Numbered from the stretch's first letter, positions 31,513 to 41,561 are shown. The stretch is 64,000 bases of DNA from Paraglaciecola sp. L1A13 (GCF_009796745.1 NZ_CP047024.1:3720001-3784000), one strand, 5' to 3'. The notes: generated by a model from the sequence alone, not told the origin. Translations and numbers: made by a program.

Positions 31513-31604
31513 ACTCGTTAATTGCCTTAGGCATCTCGGGAGCTTAACAGTTTTGTTTTTGCGCCCATTATATTAAGTACAACTTTAAGAAGCATAGAAA
31601 CGCC

Positions 31605-32843
31605 ATGTTTGAGCAACTAGACCTAGATGATGAACTTTGCCGCGCAGTCGCTGAGTTAGGCTACATAGAACCCACCAGTATTCAGCAGTTGGTTATTCCA
31701 GCAGCGATGGAAGGCAAAGATATTCTTGCCTCAGCCCCTACGGGTACGGGCAAAACAGCAGCATTTTTATTGCCTGTTTGCCAATTTATATTAGATTACC
31801 CTCGTCGCGGTATTGGCTCGACGCGGATTTTAATCTTAACGCCGACTCGTGAGCTGGCCCAGCAGGTTTATAATCAAGCCTTAGAGCTAAGCAAATACAC
31901 GGATATCGTCTGCGGTGTGATTACAGGTGGTATTAACTACGGCACAGACAGAGACACACTAGAAAAAAATCTCGATATTCTAGTCGCGACCCCAGGCCGT
32001 TTATTCGAACACATTGAACAAGAAAGTTTTGATTGTCGTGATATTGAATGCCTTATTTTAGATGAAGCCGACCGTATGCTTGATATGGGCTTTTCATCAA
32101 TCGTAAACCAGATTTCTGCTGAAGCTCGCTGGCGCAAACAAAGCATGCTGTTTTCAGCCACTCTCGAAGGTGCTGGCATTAGCCGCTTTGCAAAAGATAT
32201 TCTGAATGATCCCGTTGAACTTGAAGCGGCTCCTAGCCGAAAAGAACAAGGTAAAATTCATCAGTGGCTTCACCTAGCTGACGACGCGAAACACAAATAT
32301 GCTCTACTCAAACATATTCTCACTCATCAGGTTGAGTCAGCAGTCGTGTTTGTTAAAACTCGCGACCGTCTGAACGAATTAAAGCAGGTATTAGAGCGTG
32401 ACGGTTTTATTGTATGTTGGTTACAAGGTGAGATGCCGCAAGATAAACGTAATTTATCCATGGCTAAATTTCGCTCCGGTGAAGTCAAAATACTGATCGC
32501 CACCGATGTAGCTGCCAGAGGCATTGATGTAGAAAACATCAGCCACGTTATTAACTACGACATGCCACGCACTGCTGATATATATGTACACCGTATTGGT
32601 CGTACAGGTCGCGCAGGCAACAAAGGCACCGCTATTTCGATCGTGGAAGCACACGATATCGCAATCGTGCCTAAAATTGAACGTTACACGGAGCAGCCCC
32701 TTAAACGCCGTGTGATTGATGAGCTGCGCCCAAAAAACAAAGAGGCTAAACCACCAGCCAAGAAAAAAATGAGTAACCGCGCCAAAAAAGCGGCGGGTGT
32801 ACCCTTGAAGAAAAAAGCTAAGAAGAAAAAGAACAAAAGCTAA
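31605..32843 (+). CDS. srmB: DEAD-box ATP-dependent RNA helicase SrmB-like
   Basis: A 412-residue RNA helicase, probably SrmB, which helps early 50S ribosome assembly. The Q motif region FEQLDLDDELCRAVAELGYIEPTSIQQLVIPAA is followed by APTGTGKT at 44-51, DEAD at 153-156, SAT in the third motif, and HRIGRTGRAG in the second RecA domain. The C-terminus is a lysine-rich tail (KKKAKKKKNKS) as in RNA-contacting helicases. It marks the right border of the accessory island. An intrinsic terminator follows. SrmB rather than RhlE is preferred from length and N-terminus, but this is not certain. Confidence 0.9.
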   Translation: MFEQLDLDDELCRAVAELGYIEPTSIQQLVIPAAMEGKDILASAPTGTGKTAAFLLPVCQFILDYPRRGIGSTRILILTPTRELAQQVYNQALELSKYTDIVCGVITGGINYGTDRDTLEKNLDILVATPGRLFEHIEQESFDCRDIECLILDEADRMLDMGFSSIVNQISAEARWRKQSMLFSATLEGAGISRFAKDILNDPVELEAAPSRKEQGKIHQWLHLADDAKHKYALLKHILTHQVESAVVFVKTRDRLNELKQVLERDGFIVCWLQGEMPQDKRNLSMAKFRSGEVKILIATDVAARGIDVENISHVINYDMPRTADIYVHRIGRTGRAGNKGTAISIVEAHDIAIVPKIERYTEQPLKRRVIDELRPKNKEAKPPAKKKMSNRAKKAAGVPLKKKAKKKKNKS

Positions 32844-32881
32844 TTACCGTTCTTTTTAGAGCACTTTAACATTATATAAAG

Positions 32882-32906
32882 ACCTGCAAAATTGCAGGTT
32901 TTTTTA
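32882..32906 (+). terminator. Intrinsic terminator after srmB
   Basis: ACCTGC, loop AAAATT, GCAGGT, then seven or more T residues. It lies 39 bases after the helicase stop codon. Confidence 0.85.
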
Positions 32907-33106
32907 TGGTTATCTCTTAGCCTTTTTAACGTTTGAATCAACCTCTTTGTTAATTCGTTAATGTAGTTCTGGATTTTTTTTCATTTACTCTGAGATTATT
33001 CGCTCTTAAAAATATCTAGCGATTAAATGAGGTGATGCGAGAATGCCAAGTGCTGTAATGCCATTAAGCCATCTGAAAATAGAACAGAAATCGACCAAGC
33101 GTTACC

Positions 33107-33796
33107 TTAGATATCTCTTTGGTATTCAAATTTATAACCCACACTGTAAACTGCGACAATTGGATTTACCCCAACTTCAATCTCAGTCATTTTTTTTCGA
33201 ATATTTTTAATATGTGTATCAATGTTACGATCCGAGATATCAATCGTGTCGTTATAAACATGCTTGATAATATCCTCGCGGCTAAACACCCGCCCAACAT
33301 GACTTATTAACAACAAGAAAATGTTAAACTCCACAGCTGTGAGAGCAATATTCTTACCGTGAAGCGATGCTACATAACCCTCTTTGTTTAACGCAAAGCC
33401 TGAATGGGTAATCACTTGGCTTGGGTTTGGGTTTGCTCTTCTCAATACGGCCTTTATTCTAGCCATGACTTCCTTAGGGCTAAAGGGTTTACATATGTAG
33501 TCATCGGCACCGAGTTCTAACCCTAATAAACGGTCTATTTCTGAGCTTTTTGCCGTGACCATAATGATAGGTATGCTTGAAAAAGCCCTAATTTGCTTAC
33601 ATAACTGTATGCCATCTACTTCTGGGATCATCAAATCAAGTAAAATTAAATCTACAGGGTTATGCTTCACATAGTTCGTCACGCCTATACCGCTGTTGAA
33701 ATGATGTGTGCTGAAACCTTGTTGTTTACTGTAAGCAATAAGTACTTCTGCAATATTTTCTTCGTCTTCAACAATAAGTATTTTTTGCGCTGCCAT
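33107..33796 (-). CDS. OmpR/PhoB-family response regulator (BaeR-like)
   Basis: A 229-residue two-component regulator. The receiver domain has acidic residues in VEDEEN, phospho-acceptor Asp54 in LLDLMIPEVDG, and the conserved Lys in DDYICKPFSPKE. The winged-helix DNA-binding domain (about 130-226) has LTAVEFNIFLLLISHVGRVFSRE and a C-terminal YSVGYKFE. The start codon lies two bases after the stop of the sensor kinase gene, so the pair is one unit with the kinase first. BaeR-like is my reading from the BaeS-like partner; the signal and target genes are unknown, though the envelope-protein genes next door are candidates. Confidence 0.9.
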   Translation of the reverse strand: MAAQKILIVEDEENIAEVLIAYSKQQGFSTHHFNSGIGVTNYVKHNPVDLILLDLMIPEVDGIQLCKQIRAFSSIPIIMVTAKSSEIDRLLGLELGADDYICKPFSPKEVMARIKAVLRRANPNPSQVITHSGFALNKEGYVASLHGKNIALTAVEFNIFLLLISHVGRVFSREDIIKHVYNDTIDISDRNIDTHIKNIRKKMTEIEVGVNPIVAVYSVGYKFEYQRDI

Positions 33797-33798
33797 TA

Positions 33799-35244
33799 TT
33801 ATCGACCTATAAGTGGAAACGTTATCTTAACTTCCAGCCCACCAAGTGGTGAGTCGTGCAATGTGATATGTCCGTCATGTGCTTCTACTATTTGTTCACA
33901 CAACGCTAACCCCAAACCAGAACCACCAAAATCGCGGTTACGAGATTTTTCAACTCGATAAAAACGTTCAAATAACCTTTGCTTGTCACTTGGCGAAACG
34001 CCTGGCGTCGAGTCTTGTAAAGTAAGCACAACCTTACGGTCTAGGGTGCCCACTTTTACGTTTAGCTGTCCGCCTTGATGAGTGTATCTACAGGTATTTT
34101 CTAATAAATTGATAAATACCTGCTGAAGGCGCTCTTTATCTCCACTAATGATAAATTTGCCAGCGTTATTTAAGTCATGACTATCAACTGTTATGCCACG
34201 CTGCTCAAATCGTACAGCATAGTTTTCTAGCGTTTGCGTAAAGGTAGAGACTAAATCAACGTCGGAGTCCTTGTATGTCAAATTTGCTGTATCACTGTGA
34301 GCTAGTTGGGCGAGGTCATCGACTATGCAATTTAATTTGTCTACTTGTTTGAGCAGCAAACGAATACGACTCTCATCAGCCACAAATACACCGTCTTGAA
34401 CGGCCAATAAATGAGAGCGTAATACAGTGAGCGGCGTTCTTAGCTCGTGGGATGTGTCTGAAACCCATTGAAAGCGCGATCGCTGGTTTTTTCCCAATGT
34501 AAGCGCTAACTCATTGTAGTGGTTGGATAAGGTGCCGAGTTCGTCTTTACTTAGCACAGTTATTCTGCTGGTAAAGTTACCTTTGATTAACTCACTTGTT
34601 CCGGCGAGGATTTTCTTTATGGGTTTAATGAGATGCCTAGACACAGCAATAGCCATAACAAATGCCAGTAACACAATGAATGACGTGATCATAAAGTAAT
34701 TCTGAAATTGGGCGCTTAAAAACGCTTTTGCCGGACTGCTTTGAACCAATAGGGAAGGTACTAAACCTATCCAACCTATTATTTTTCCTCGTAATAAAAT
34801 GGGCTCAACCGATGGGTTGTCATGTAAATATTCTCTACCCATTACGACTGTTTTATTCTGATCATATAAGCTTATGCGCTGCCCTGTTTTAAGTGCCCCT
34901 GCGGGAAGGTTTATCCACAAAAGAGACGGACTTGCGCTATCGGTAGGTTGTTTGGGCTGGCTATTGCTAGTTTGTTTATTGGCATTAGGTACCCCAGGTG
35001 CATTTTCAGGTTCAACAATTGAGCGCCACAATTGTGTGTTTTGAGTAATGGGTTGCCAACTACCTAATTCAACATAAAGTTCTGTTAATTGCTGTTTAAC
35101 ACTCGCTACGTGCTTTTTCTCTTCCTGCTCAACATAATTATTGAATCCTGACGAAAAGGTCATGTATATAAATATAAACATGAGTCCCACTAGGATGATA
35201 TTAGTGATAAAAAAGGCTAAAAAGAACTTATGAATTAACTTCAT
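33799..35244 (-). CDS. Sensor histidine kinase (BaeS-like)
   Basis: An inner-membrane sensor kinase of 481 residues from the ATG at 35244. It begins with a membrane helix (KFFLAFFITNIILVGLMFIFIYM), then a periplasmic region of about 130 residues with a Gln/Ser/Asn-rich stretch, a second helix (YFMITSFIVLLAFVMAIAV), a HAMP domain, the phospho-acceptor motif WVSDTSHELRTPL, and an ATPase domain with NLLENTCRYT and FGGSGLGLALCEQIVEAHDG. A longer frame begins at 35310, but it adds residues before the first membrane helix that BaeS-type kinases do not have. Cotranscribed with the response regulator. Confidence 0.9.
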   Translation of the reverse strand: MKLIHKFFLAFFITNIILVGLMFIFIYMTFSSGFNNYVEQEEKKHVASVKQQLTELYVELGSWQPITQNTQLWRSIVEPENAPGVPNANKQTSNSQPKQPTDSASPSLLWINLPAGALKTGQRISLYDQNKTVVMGREYLHDNPSVEPILLRGKIIGWIGLVPSLLVQSSPAKAFLSAQFQNYFMITSFIVLLAFVMAIAVSRHLIKPIKKILAGTSELIKGNFTSRITVLSKDELGTLSNHYNELALTLGKNQRSRFQWVSDTSHELRTPLTVLRSHLLAVQDGVFVADESRIRLLLKQVDKLNCIVDDLAQLAHSDTANLTYKDSDVDLVSTFTQTLENYAVRFEQRGITVDSHDLNNAGKFIISGDKERLQQVFINLLENTCRYTHQGGQLNVKVGTLDRKVVLTLQDSTPGVSPSDKQRLFERFYRVEKSRNRDFGGSGLGLALCEQIVEAHDGHITLHDSPLGGLEVKITFPLIGR

Positions 35245-35388
35245 TGGCTGCCAAATGTTAAAACTCATGATGTAAAGTATGTTGCGCAATATTGCATATT
35301 GAGTAGGCACCTACAATGCGTGTAATCGCGTATCTACTAATAAAAATAAATTAGTAGATACACTTTAGGGGCAGAGTATTTCTATTAA

Positions 35389-35910
35389 CTACCGGTTATG
35401 AAAGACCACATGTCCGGTGTCCCCGGCCCTAAGATATTGGTATCGGGGTTTGACAAAACTTGCGTGTACAGAGCCTAAATTTTTGGGGAATGAAAGTGTA
35501 ATATCATCCACGTTTGCAAAATCATGCTTGGCTTGAAAAACAATTTCTTCACCATGGGAGCTGCCACTAGTTTTAGTTTCAACAACGACTCGTTCAAAGG
35601 CTATCACTTGCTGATTGACAGCCAAAATCATATTTTTTGCTAAAGTGTTTTTTACAAAATCCGCTTGCTCGACCTTGCTTAAGTTTGTCGGCATGACCTG
35701 CTCGATATCGCCCATTAGCCAAGCTTGTTCGTTCTGTAAAACCGAGACTAAGTGGTCTATATCGGTTATGAGCCTCACTTCAACCTGGCCATCTCTTAAA
35801 ATGACTTGCGCACTAGTCTCATTTAAAACATGTGCGCTTGTTGAACTGATACTCATCAACACACATATCAAGATTGACCAATGTATTCGTTTTAAAAAAT
35901 TCACAATCAT
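35389..35910 (-). CDS. Exported hypothetical protein
   Basis: A 173-residue protein with a signal peptide (IHWSILICVLMSISSTSAHVLNETSAQ, cleavage after SAH or nearby). The mature part, predicted mostly beta (AQVILRDGQVEVRLITDIDHLV ... HDFANVDDITLSFPKNLGSVHASFVKPRYQYLRAGDTGHVV), is reminiscent of the exported N-terminal domain found in front of HupE/UreJ-type membrane proteins, but I cannot name a family. Its ATG overlaps the TAA of the preceding YHYH-protein gene (TAATG), so the two are translationally coupled and probably work together in the periplasm. Confidence 0.65.
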   Translation of the reverse strand: MIVNFLKRIHWSILICVLMSISSTSAHVLNETSAQVILRDGQVEVRLITDIDHLVSVLQNEQAWLMGDIEQVMPTNLSKVEQADFVKNTLAKNMILAVNQQVIAFERVVVETKTSGSSHGEEIVFQAKHDFANVDDITLSFPKNLGSVHASFVKPRYQYLRAGDTGHVVFHNR

Positions 35911-37085
35911 TATTTATCGCTACCTACATCGCTGTGCTGTGGTTGTTCTATCGTTGCTCTACAAATTAGGGTGTTATCCGTTTCAAGGTCATCGCCCCAG
36001 ACAAATTGCGCGTTCTTGTCCCAATTTATTTCATCGTACCCATCTTTAGGCCCAACATCGCCAAAGTTGTGCTCGGTAGCATGAGGCCAGTTAGTGTCAT
36101 CAAAATCACTTTGCAGCCAATTGTCAGGCGCTTCTTTAGACATAAATGTACAATATCCCTGTCCTGCAACAGGATTAGATTCGTCTTCACATAACTTATT
36201 CAGCGGTGCTTTATGCAGAACTTCGCATTTCCAACTTTTATTGCTGACCGCGACAACGTTATTTGTGTCGGTATCTGTTAATTGCATAATAAAACCACCG
36301 TCTCCCATTTGTTGGTTTTTGGCCCCTATGTACTCTAAGCCTGTATCGTTTTGCTTAAAATCTTTGATGATCAAATTAAGTTGTATAGGGTAGTCAGCTG
36401 AAAAAGAGATGCTTTCTGCATTAAACGAGCGTTCCGTGGTAATCGACACTGAATCTTCAATAAGTAGCTGTTCACCAACATATGCTGCAAACCAATTATC
36501 AGCCCATGCCTCTAGCTTTAAATTGTGTTCGCCATTGATTGCAGGGTTAGTATTAACACGGGTTGTTGATGGTTGGCTCGCGGCTGATTGTGAACCTCTG
36601 CAAAATGTACCCGTTTGAACCTTACCGCCATTACTAATCGTTTTCTGTTTAAAGTCGTAGCAGTTATCGCCGTCAACCGACGGTGTGTAAGTAGTGAAAT
36701 AATCTTCACCTCGGTATGAGTAACGCATAGTACGACCACCATCTTCAGCTACGCTGTGTGTTAAGTTTTTAACGCCTTCAGGGGGTGGGCGCAGATCCGC
36801 TCTTATCCCTTGAGTGTCGCCACTAAGGGGAGCGACTCTGGGGAGTTTGCTGGTATCAACTTCCCCCACCAAACATTGAATAATATAAGGCGGTGTCACA
36901 GAAGTTTGGTAGCGATAACCAAACTTCTCGTCAGTTTGGCCGTTACATACATCTAATGCCCCCTGTGGAATGTTACTGCCATCTGGATTTTTATCCCCAT
37001 ATAAAGGGTAGCCATCGTAGGCCCAACCAATGATGGCATCGCTTGCTTGGTTTTTCATTGTGTTGATCATGCAAGTAGGCGACAC
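35910..37085 (-). pseudogene. C-terminal part of an amber-interrupted YHYH-domain protein
   Basis: A 391-codon frame that directly continues the PEBP/YHYH gene upstream in the same frame after a single TAG (37091-37089). It opens with the second half of the YHYH domain (HVSPTCMINTMKNQASDAIIGWAYDGYPLYGDKNPDGS). After the YHYH domain (to about residue 170 here) comes a beta-rich domain (HNLKLEAWADNWFAAYVGEQLLIEDSVSITTERSFNAESISFSADYP ... AQFVWGDDLETDNTLICRATIE) that looks like a jelly-roll. The only nearby start is a GTG two codons after the TAG, with no signal peptide, so an independent secreted product is unlikely. It makes sense only as part of the whole 38108-35910 gene, by read-through or as a dead fragment. 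Confidence 0.7.
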
Positions 37086-37088
37086 GTG

Positions 37089-38108
37089 CTAATGATAATC
37101 ATCACCACGACCAGCATGCCCGCCGCAATTATCTAATTGCCCAAGGGCTAATGTGTCATGTTTTGGATCGTAAGAAGTTACATCTAACTCGCCTTGCGAA
37201 GAGTAGTCGTATATTGGAACGCCATTTACCGCTACACCGACAGCAGCATCAATCGTCGTCAATTTTTGCGCTTTTTCAGGATTGAGTTTGATAGGCGCAG
37301 CATACCCCTTAGCAGGTACCGGAATTTGCTCATTAGTACCTGTAATCCCCGTCATAACCTCATGGCTAGGATACGCAGTAGATGCCACATACGCATAGTC
37401 TTCGTCGCACGTAACAGTCACACTTTGCTCAAACCCTGCATCATTCACTGAGTGCTTAATATCGTCACAACGAGGCGAATCGATATTAGATGTCGAACGT
37501 GACTGATTAGGCACGTTATTGCGCTTTTTTTTGGCTTCGGCCTTACCTTGATTATCGCTAGCGCTTCGCTGATAAGTGACCGTCATGCTTGCGGAGTCAA
37601 GTGTAGTCCCCTCAATAGCAGCTAGTAGTGTCGCTCTATCTACTTTGGTTTGCTTGTTAAAAGCCACAGGCGCAGACAGTGCGTATACGGTAAACGTATA
37701 GCTTTTTTTACCTGGCCCCTTAGAGCATGGTGGCGCGTACTCATCGACGTCATTCACGCTATTACTGCCAACTTGGCCCAATGATTCCCCAGCCTTTATT
37801 TGGGTTGTATCAGCATTTATATCGTATAGGGTCCAATACCAGTGCACTCCCTCAGGTGCATCGTGGTGCATCACCAACGCATAGTATTTTGTTGCTTCAG
37901 GAGCCCCGTGCCACGTCAAGGGTGGGCTAAGGCTGTCGCCATCGCAGGTATAGATGGTGGGTAAGCTGTCACCATCCGCCATCGCTGAGCTACTCAAAAC
38001 AAACTCATTGATATGGGTTTGCTGTTCTAGCTCAAAATTTGAGTCATCGCACGCACTTAGGGTAAAACAACAGATCACACCTAAGCAAAACGCCCATGTC
38101 TTTTTCAT
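37089..38108 (-). CDS. PEBP/YbhB-like and YHYH-domain lipoprotein, truncated by an amber codon
   Basis: A 339-residue lipoprotein (MKKTWAFCLGVICCFTLSAC, lipobox Cys at 20). Residues about 34-180 are a phosphatidylethanolamine-binding-protein domain of the YbhB/YbcL type (YTCDGDSLSPPLTWHGAPEATKYYALVMHHDAPEG...HWYWTLYDI). About 215-339 is the first half of a YHYH domain (VAVNGVPIYDYSSQGELDVTSYDPKHDTLALGQLDNCGGHAGRGDDYH). Translation stops at TAG exactly where the second Tyr of the YHYH signature should be; the frame then continues for 391 more codons. It lies downstream of no clear promoter and is followed by the TAATG-coupled exported protein gene. Confidence 0.8.
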   Translation of the reverse strand: MKKTWAFCLGVICCFTLSACDDSNFELEQQTHINEFVLSSSAMADGDSLPTIYTCDGDSLSPPLTWHGAPEATKYYALVMHHDAPEGVHWYWTLYDINADTTQIKAGESLGQVGSNSVNDVDEYAPPCSKGPGKKSYTFTVYALSAPVAFNKQTKVDRATLLAAIEGTTLDSASMTVTYQRSASDNQGKAEAKKKRNNVPNQSRSTSNIDSPRCDDIKHSVNDAGFEQSVTVTCDEDYAYVASTAYPSHEVMTGITGTNEQIPVPAKGYAAPIKLNPEKAQKLTTIDAAVGVAVNGVPIYDYSSQGELDVTSYDPKHDTLALGQLDNCGGHAGRGDDYH

Positions 38109-38307
38109 TAACTGACCTCCAATCGATTTTGAGAAAATAGTAATAGGTAACGTTGGGCAGTGTAATGCTTAAATGTGGGGCAATTATGTAGAGAATGAAA
38201 TTTCTGAAATATACATTCACTACACAATATTGACCAAGATATTGCCTGATCGGTGTCGTTTGGATTATCAGCCTAAGAATAGAGCATAGCGATATGAAAT
38301 GAAGACT

Positions 38308-38332
38308 ATCACCACTGGCGGACAGTGGTGAT
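38308..38332 (-). terminator. Perfect 10-bp hairpin after the TonB-domain gene
   Basis: ATCACCACTG, loop GCGGA, CAGTGGTGAT, 38 bases after the stop codon of the TonB-domain gene. The minus-strand tail (AGTCTTCATTTC) is only mildly T-rich, so termination may be partial. Confidence 0.55.
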
Positions 38333-38369
38333 TATTGATTTAGTTAAAAAGAAGAGCTGTGGCTGAAAA

Positions 38370-39476
38370 TCAACTTTGCTCACTCTTAGTGGGAATTTCT
38401 AGCAAGGTGAATTGGCTGTCGGTATCTCCTACCACTCTTACGCTGCAACGGCCCCAACTGGCGGGTATATTCCATGTGCTGTCTGTGGTGGCGGTGTATA
38501 GCTCGCTTTTATTGTGGCAACGAAGTTCCACTGTATTTAGGGTGCCGTGCACGTCACGTAAACTAAAGGCGCGCCGGCTTAGAGCGTGCCACCAATCACC
38601 GTCTTGTTTGACTTTTCCTGGAATGGCTATTACTTGGTCGCTCTTAAGCACATTGAGTATTTGGGTCACATAAGGTTTGAGCATGGCGATGTTTTTGTCG
38701 TTATTTTCTTGCGTCTCCACGCGCTGAAACGTATCCAAGGCGTCCAGGTATTGCGACTGATTTATTTGCAGCACAAACATACGGTTTAACAACAAGCTAT
38801 ACGCTTCGCTGCCTAAGTACTCACCTTTTCTGTCGGTACTTAAGATATGTTCAACGTGCTTAAGCTCTGAAACTTCATCGTTTTGTGCTTTTGCCAAGTC
38901 AGCACGTAGCAAAGAATAAAAGCTAAACTCTATGCTATTGAGCAAGCCTTTGTCCTTCATGTTTTCACTCAACTCACGCGCTAAAGCAATATCATTGCTG
39001 CTTAGCGCGGAACGCACACTCTCATATTTACGTTTAAAATTTCGCCTAACCCCTCTTTCTCCCCCATCTAACCGAAAGTCCATTTGTACTTTGTTGTGGC
39101 ATTGCTCAATTGGCTTGCCATCAATAAATGCTGGGCTGTATTGCCAGTTTTTCATTGCTTTTACCGCCGCGTTTTCAAAGGCTTGCATACCAGTTGAATC
39201 AACCACAACGATATCGTTGACGCTGCCGTCAGTACCCACCACAAAATTCAGTTGCACCCAACCCTCAGCGCCCTTTCGTGCCATGCTCACTGGATATTTA
39301 GGTGCTACGCGTTCAATAGGCTCAGGGAGCTTAGCGGACTCTAAAAGCACTGTACTGGGTTCGCTGATTGCGATGGGATGGATCTGCGCTTCCGTTTGAG
39401 GCTTATTTATAGCAGTCGCATAACCAGTGATTAAGCTTGCACTACTAATGAGGAGTAATTTGGCTGAAAATGTCAT
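38370..39476 (-). CDS. Exported protein with TonB C-terminal-like domain
   Basis: A 368-residue protein. The signal peptide MTFSAKLLLISSASLITGYATA is followed by a TonB C-terminal domain at about 45-135 (LPEPIERVAPKYPVSMARKGAEGWVQLNFVVGTDGSVNDIVVVDSTGMQAFENAAVKAMKNWQYSPAFIDGKPIEQ). The remaining 230 residues are helical and then beta-rich, of no family I know. Unlike true TonB it has no N-terminal anchor helix with a Pro-rich spacer, so it is probably not an energy transducer by itself. The ATG at 39476 has AAGGATG upstream; the longer frame would add 26 residues before the signal peptide. Confidence 0.78.
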   Translation of the reverse strand: MTFSAKLLLISSASLITGYATAINKPQTEAQIHPIAISEPSTVLLESAKLPEPIERVAPKYPVSMARKGAEGWVQLNFVVGTDGSVNDIVVVDSTGMQAFENAAVKAMKNWQYSPAFIDGKPIEQCHNKVQMDFRLDGGERGVRRNFKRKYESVRSALSSNDIALARELSENMKDKGLLNSIEFSFYSLLRADLAKAQNDEVSELKHVEHILSTDRKGEYLGSEAYSLLLNRMFVLQINQSQYLDALDTFQRVETQENNDKNIAMLKPYVTQILNVLKSDQVIAIPGKVKQDGDWWHALSRRAFSLRDVHGTLNTVELRCHNKSELYTATTDSTWNIPASWGRCSVRVVGDTDSQFTLLEIPTKSEQS

Positions 39477-39718
39477 AAAGCATCCTTGCGCTACTAAGCG
39501 GTTAAGTTTAAACAAGATAATATTGAAACGAATGATGGTGCGATCAATTTCCAATATTCAGTAGTTAGTATCAAGACTAATTAACTTACCCTTTCACAGC
39601 AAGGTGTATTTGTCACCAGCGACCTTTCGTAAAAGATTAAAAGCGCAACAGTGCAATATCAATTTTTTGTTGAAACAGGTAAAATTCGACCAAACATATT
39701 TAGATAGAAGGGCCGCTC

Positions 39719-40321
39719 TTGTCGCGCAAAATAGTTTTAGCCACGGGTAACAAAGGTAAAGTCGCCGAGTTAAGTCAATTGCTTACTCCGCTAAACATTC
39801 ATATCGTTCCACAAAGTGAATTTAACGTTTCTGAAGTAGCCGAAACGGGTACCACATTTGTTGAAAATGCCATAATTAAAGCGCGTCATGCGGCTAAAGA
39901 AACAGGCTTACCCGCTATTGCTGATGATTCAGGTTTAGCCGTTGACGCATTAGGCGGTGCGCCAGGCGTATACTCTGCTCGTTATGCAGGTCCAAATGCC
40001 ACTGACGCAGATAACATAGATAAGTTGTTGCTCGCGCTACAAGATGTAAAAACGCCACTGCGCCAAGCCCGCTTTTTATGTGTATTGGTTTATATGCGCA
40101 GCGAAAACGATCCTACGCCTATAATCTGTCAAGGCGAATGGCACGGTGAAATAACACAACAAAGAAGCGGTGATAGCGGCTTTGGCTACGACCCAGTATT
40201 TTGGGTGGACCAGCAGCAATGTACTTCCGCACAACTTAGTCGTGAACAAAAAAATGCACTAAGTCATCGCGGCCAAGCACTTGCTCAGCTATTAACTAGG
40301 TTAAGTAAAGATCTTGATTAA
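39719..40321 (+). CDS. rdgB: dITP/XTP pyrophosphatase (RdgB/HAM1)
   Basis: Removes non-canonical purine nucleotides (dITP, ITP, XTP) by hydrolysing them to monophosphates. The 200-residue product has the family start [57 protein letters not shown] and [12 protein letters not shown], plus SHRGQAL at the end. The start is TTG (39719), which has AGAAGGG upstream and fits the family N-terminus. It overlaps hemW by 8 bases, as in many gammaproteobacteria. Confidence 0.96.
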   Translation: MSRKIVLATGNKGKVAELSQLLTPLNIHIVPQSEFNVSEVAETGTTFVENAIIKARHAAKETGLPAIADDSGLAVDALGGAPGVYSARYAGPNATDADNIDKLLLALQDVKTPLRQARFLCVLVYMRSENDPTPIICQGEWHGEITQQRSGDSGFGYDPVFWVDQQQCTSAQLSREQKNALSHRGQALAQLLTRLSKDLD

Positions 40322-41516
40322 TACACATTCGCCACACGTAGCTATAAATAGCGCTCAAGTTAAAACCCTAAGTTTGCCACCAGTAGCGTTATACATTCAT
40401 ATTCCTTGGTGCGTGCAGAAATGTCCATATTGTGATTTTAATTCACATGGACAAAAACAGAGCGCGTTACCGGAATCTGAATACGTCAGTCATTTATTAG
40501 ATGATTTAACCGAAGACGCCAAACTAATCGGCTCGCGCCTAGTGCACAGTATTTTTATAGGTGGGGGCACGCCAAGTCTATTTTCCCCCGATGCGATCAG
40601 CCGTTTGTTGGCAGGTGTTCGTCAACGCGTTAATTTAGCCATCGATGCCGAGATAACACTTGAAGCCAATCCCGGTACTGTAGAAAGCGAACGTTTTAAC
40701 GGTTTTGCTAAAGCAGGCGTGAACAGAATATCCATAGGGGTACAAAGTTTTCAACAAGATAAACTCGAAGGATTAGGCCGTATTCACGATGAACAACAAG
40801 CGCTGAATGCCGCGGGCTATGCGCGTAATGCTAGTTTAAATAGCTTTAACTTGGATTTAATGCATGGCTTACCAGAACAAACTATTGACGACGCATTGTT
40901 TGATTTACGCCAAGGTATCGCTCAGAGTCCACCTCATTTATCTTGGTATCAATTGACCATTGAACCCAATACACAATTTCATTCTAAACCCCCAACACTG
41001 CCCGAAGACGATATATTGTGGGACATACAAGAGCAAGGTCACGAAATACTCGTTGCAGCAGGTTATGAGCAGTACGAAATATCAGGTTATAGTTTACCGG
41101 GTCAGCAATGCCAACATAACCTGAATTATTGGCGATTTGGAGACTACTTAGGCATTGGTTGCGGTTCGCATGGCAAAGTGACGTTAAAAGACTCCGGTCA
41201 AATAATACGTACGGTCAAAGTCAAGCATCCCAAGGGATACATGGATCTCACCCGCTCTTATATGCATCAACAACATGAAGTTCAGGATGATGAGTTGCCC
41301 TTTGAGTTTTTTATGAATCGTCTGCGCCTACTCGAACCTTGCCCTAAACAGGATTTTACAGAATTTACCGGTTTGGTCATGGCCGAGCAGCCTCAGTTAT
41401 TAAAAAATCTGAATAGCGCAATAAGCAAAGGCTTGTTAGCAGAAACCGAAACTCATTGGCAGGTAACGCCTTTAGGAAGGCGCTATTTGAATACCTTACT
41501 TGAAATGCTGGTTTAG
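40314..41516 (+). CDS. hemW: Radical SAM haem chaperone HemW
   Basis: A coproporphyrinogen-III-oxidase-like radical SAM protein that in other bacteria carries haem to respiratory enzymes. The 400-residue product has the cluster motif CVQKCPYC (Cys33, Cys37, Cys40), [33 protein letters not shown] and the HemW-type C-terminal HTH_59-like region. It lacks the extra N-terminal segment of true HemN. The start shown is TTG at 40314, overlapping rdgB; a start further in cannot be excluded, as the conserved part begins about residue 25. A hairpin follows it. Confidence 0.93.
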   Translation: MINTHSPHVAINSAQVKTLSLPPVALYIHIPWCVQKCPYCDFNSHGQKQSALPESEYVSHLLDDLTEDAKLIGSRLVHSIFIGGGTPSLFSPDAISRLLAGVRQRVNLAIDAEITLEANPGTVESERFNGFAKAGVNRISIGVQSFQQDKLEGLGRIHDEQQALNAAGYARNASLNSFNLDLMHGLPEQTIDDALFDLRQGIAQSPPHLSWYQLTIEPNTQFHSKPPTLPEDDILWDIQEQGHEILVAAGYEQYEISGYSLPGQQCQHNLNYWRFGDYLGIGCGSHGKVTLKDSGQIIRTVKVKHPKGYMDLTRSYMHQQHEVQDDELPFEFFMNRLRLLEPCPKQDFTEFTGLVMAEQPQLLKNLNSAISKGLLAETETHWQVTPLGRRYLNTLLEMLV

Positions 41517-41537
41517 CGCCTATAAATGTATGTGCTA

Positions 41538-41561
41538 AACCGCCATTCCGTTATGGCGGTT
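41538..41561. terminator. Bidirectional hairpin between hemW and the methyltransferase gene
   Basis: AACCGCCAT, loop TCCGTT, ATGGCGGTT, a perfect 9-bp stem between two converging genes. No strong T-run on either side (TTTAGC on the minus strand). It overlaps the last bases of the methyltransferase stop codon. Confidence 0.55.

Noticed and set aside
33043..33210. Plus-strand frame of about 55 codons beginning MPSAVMPLSHLK
   Set aside because: It overlaps the end of the response-regulator gene on the other strand and has no family match or good ribosome-binding site.
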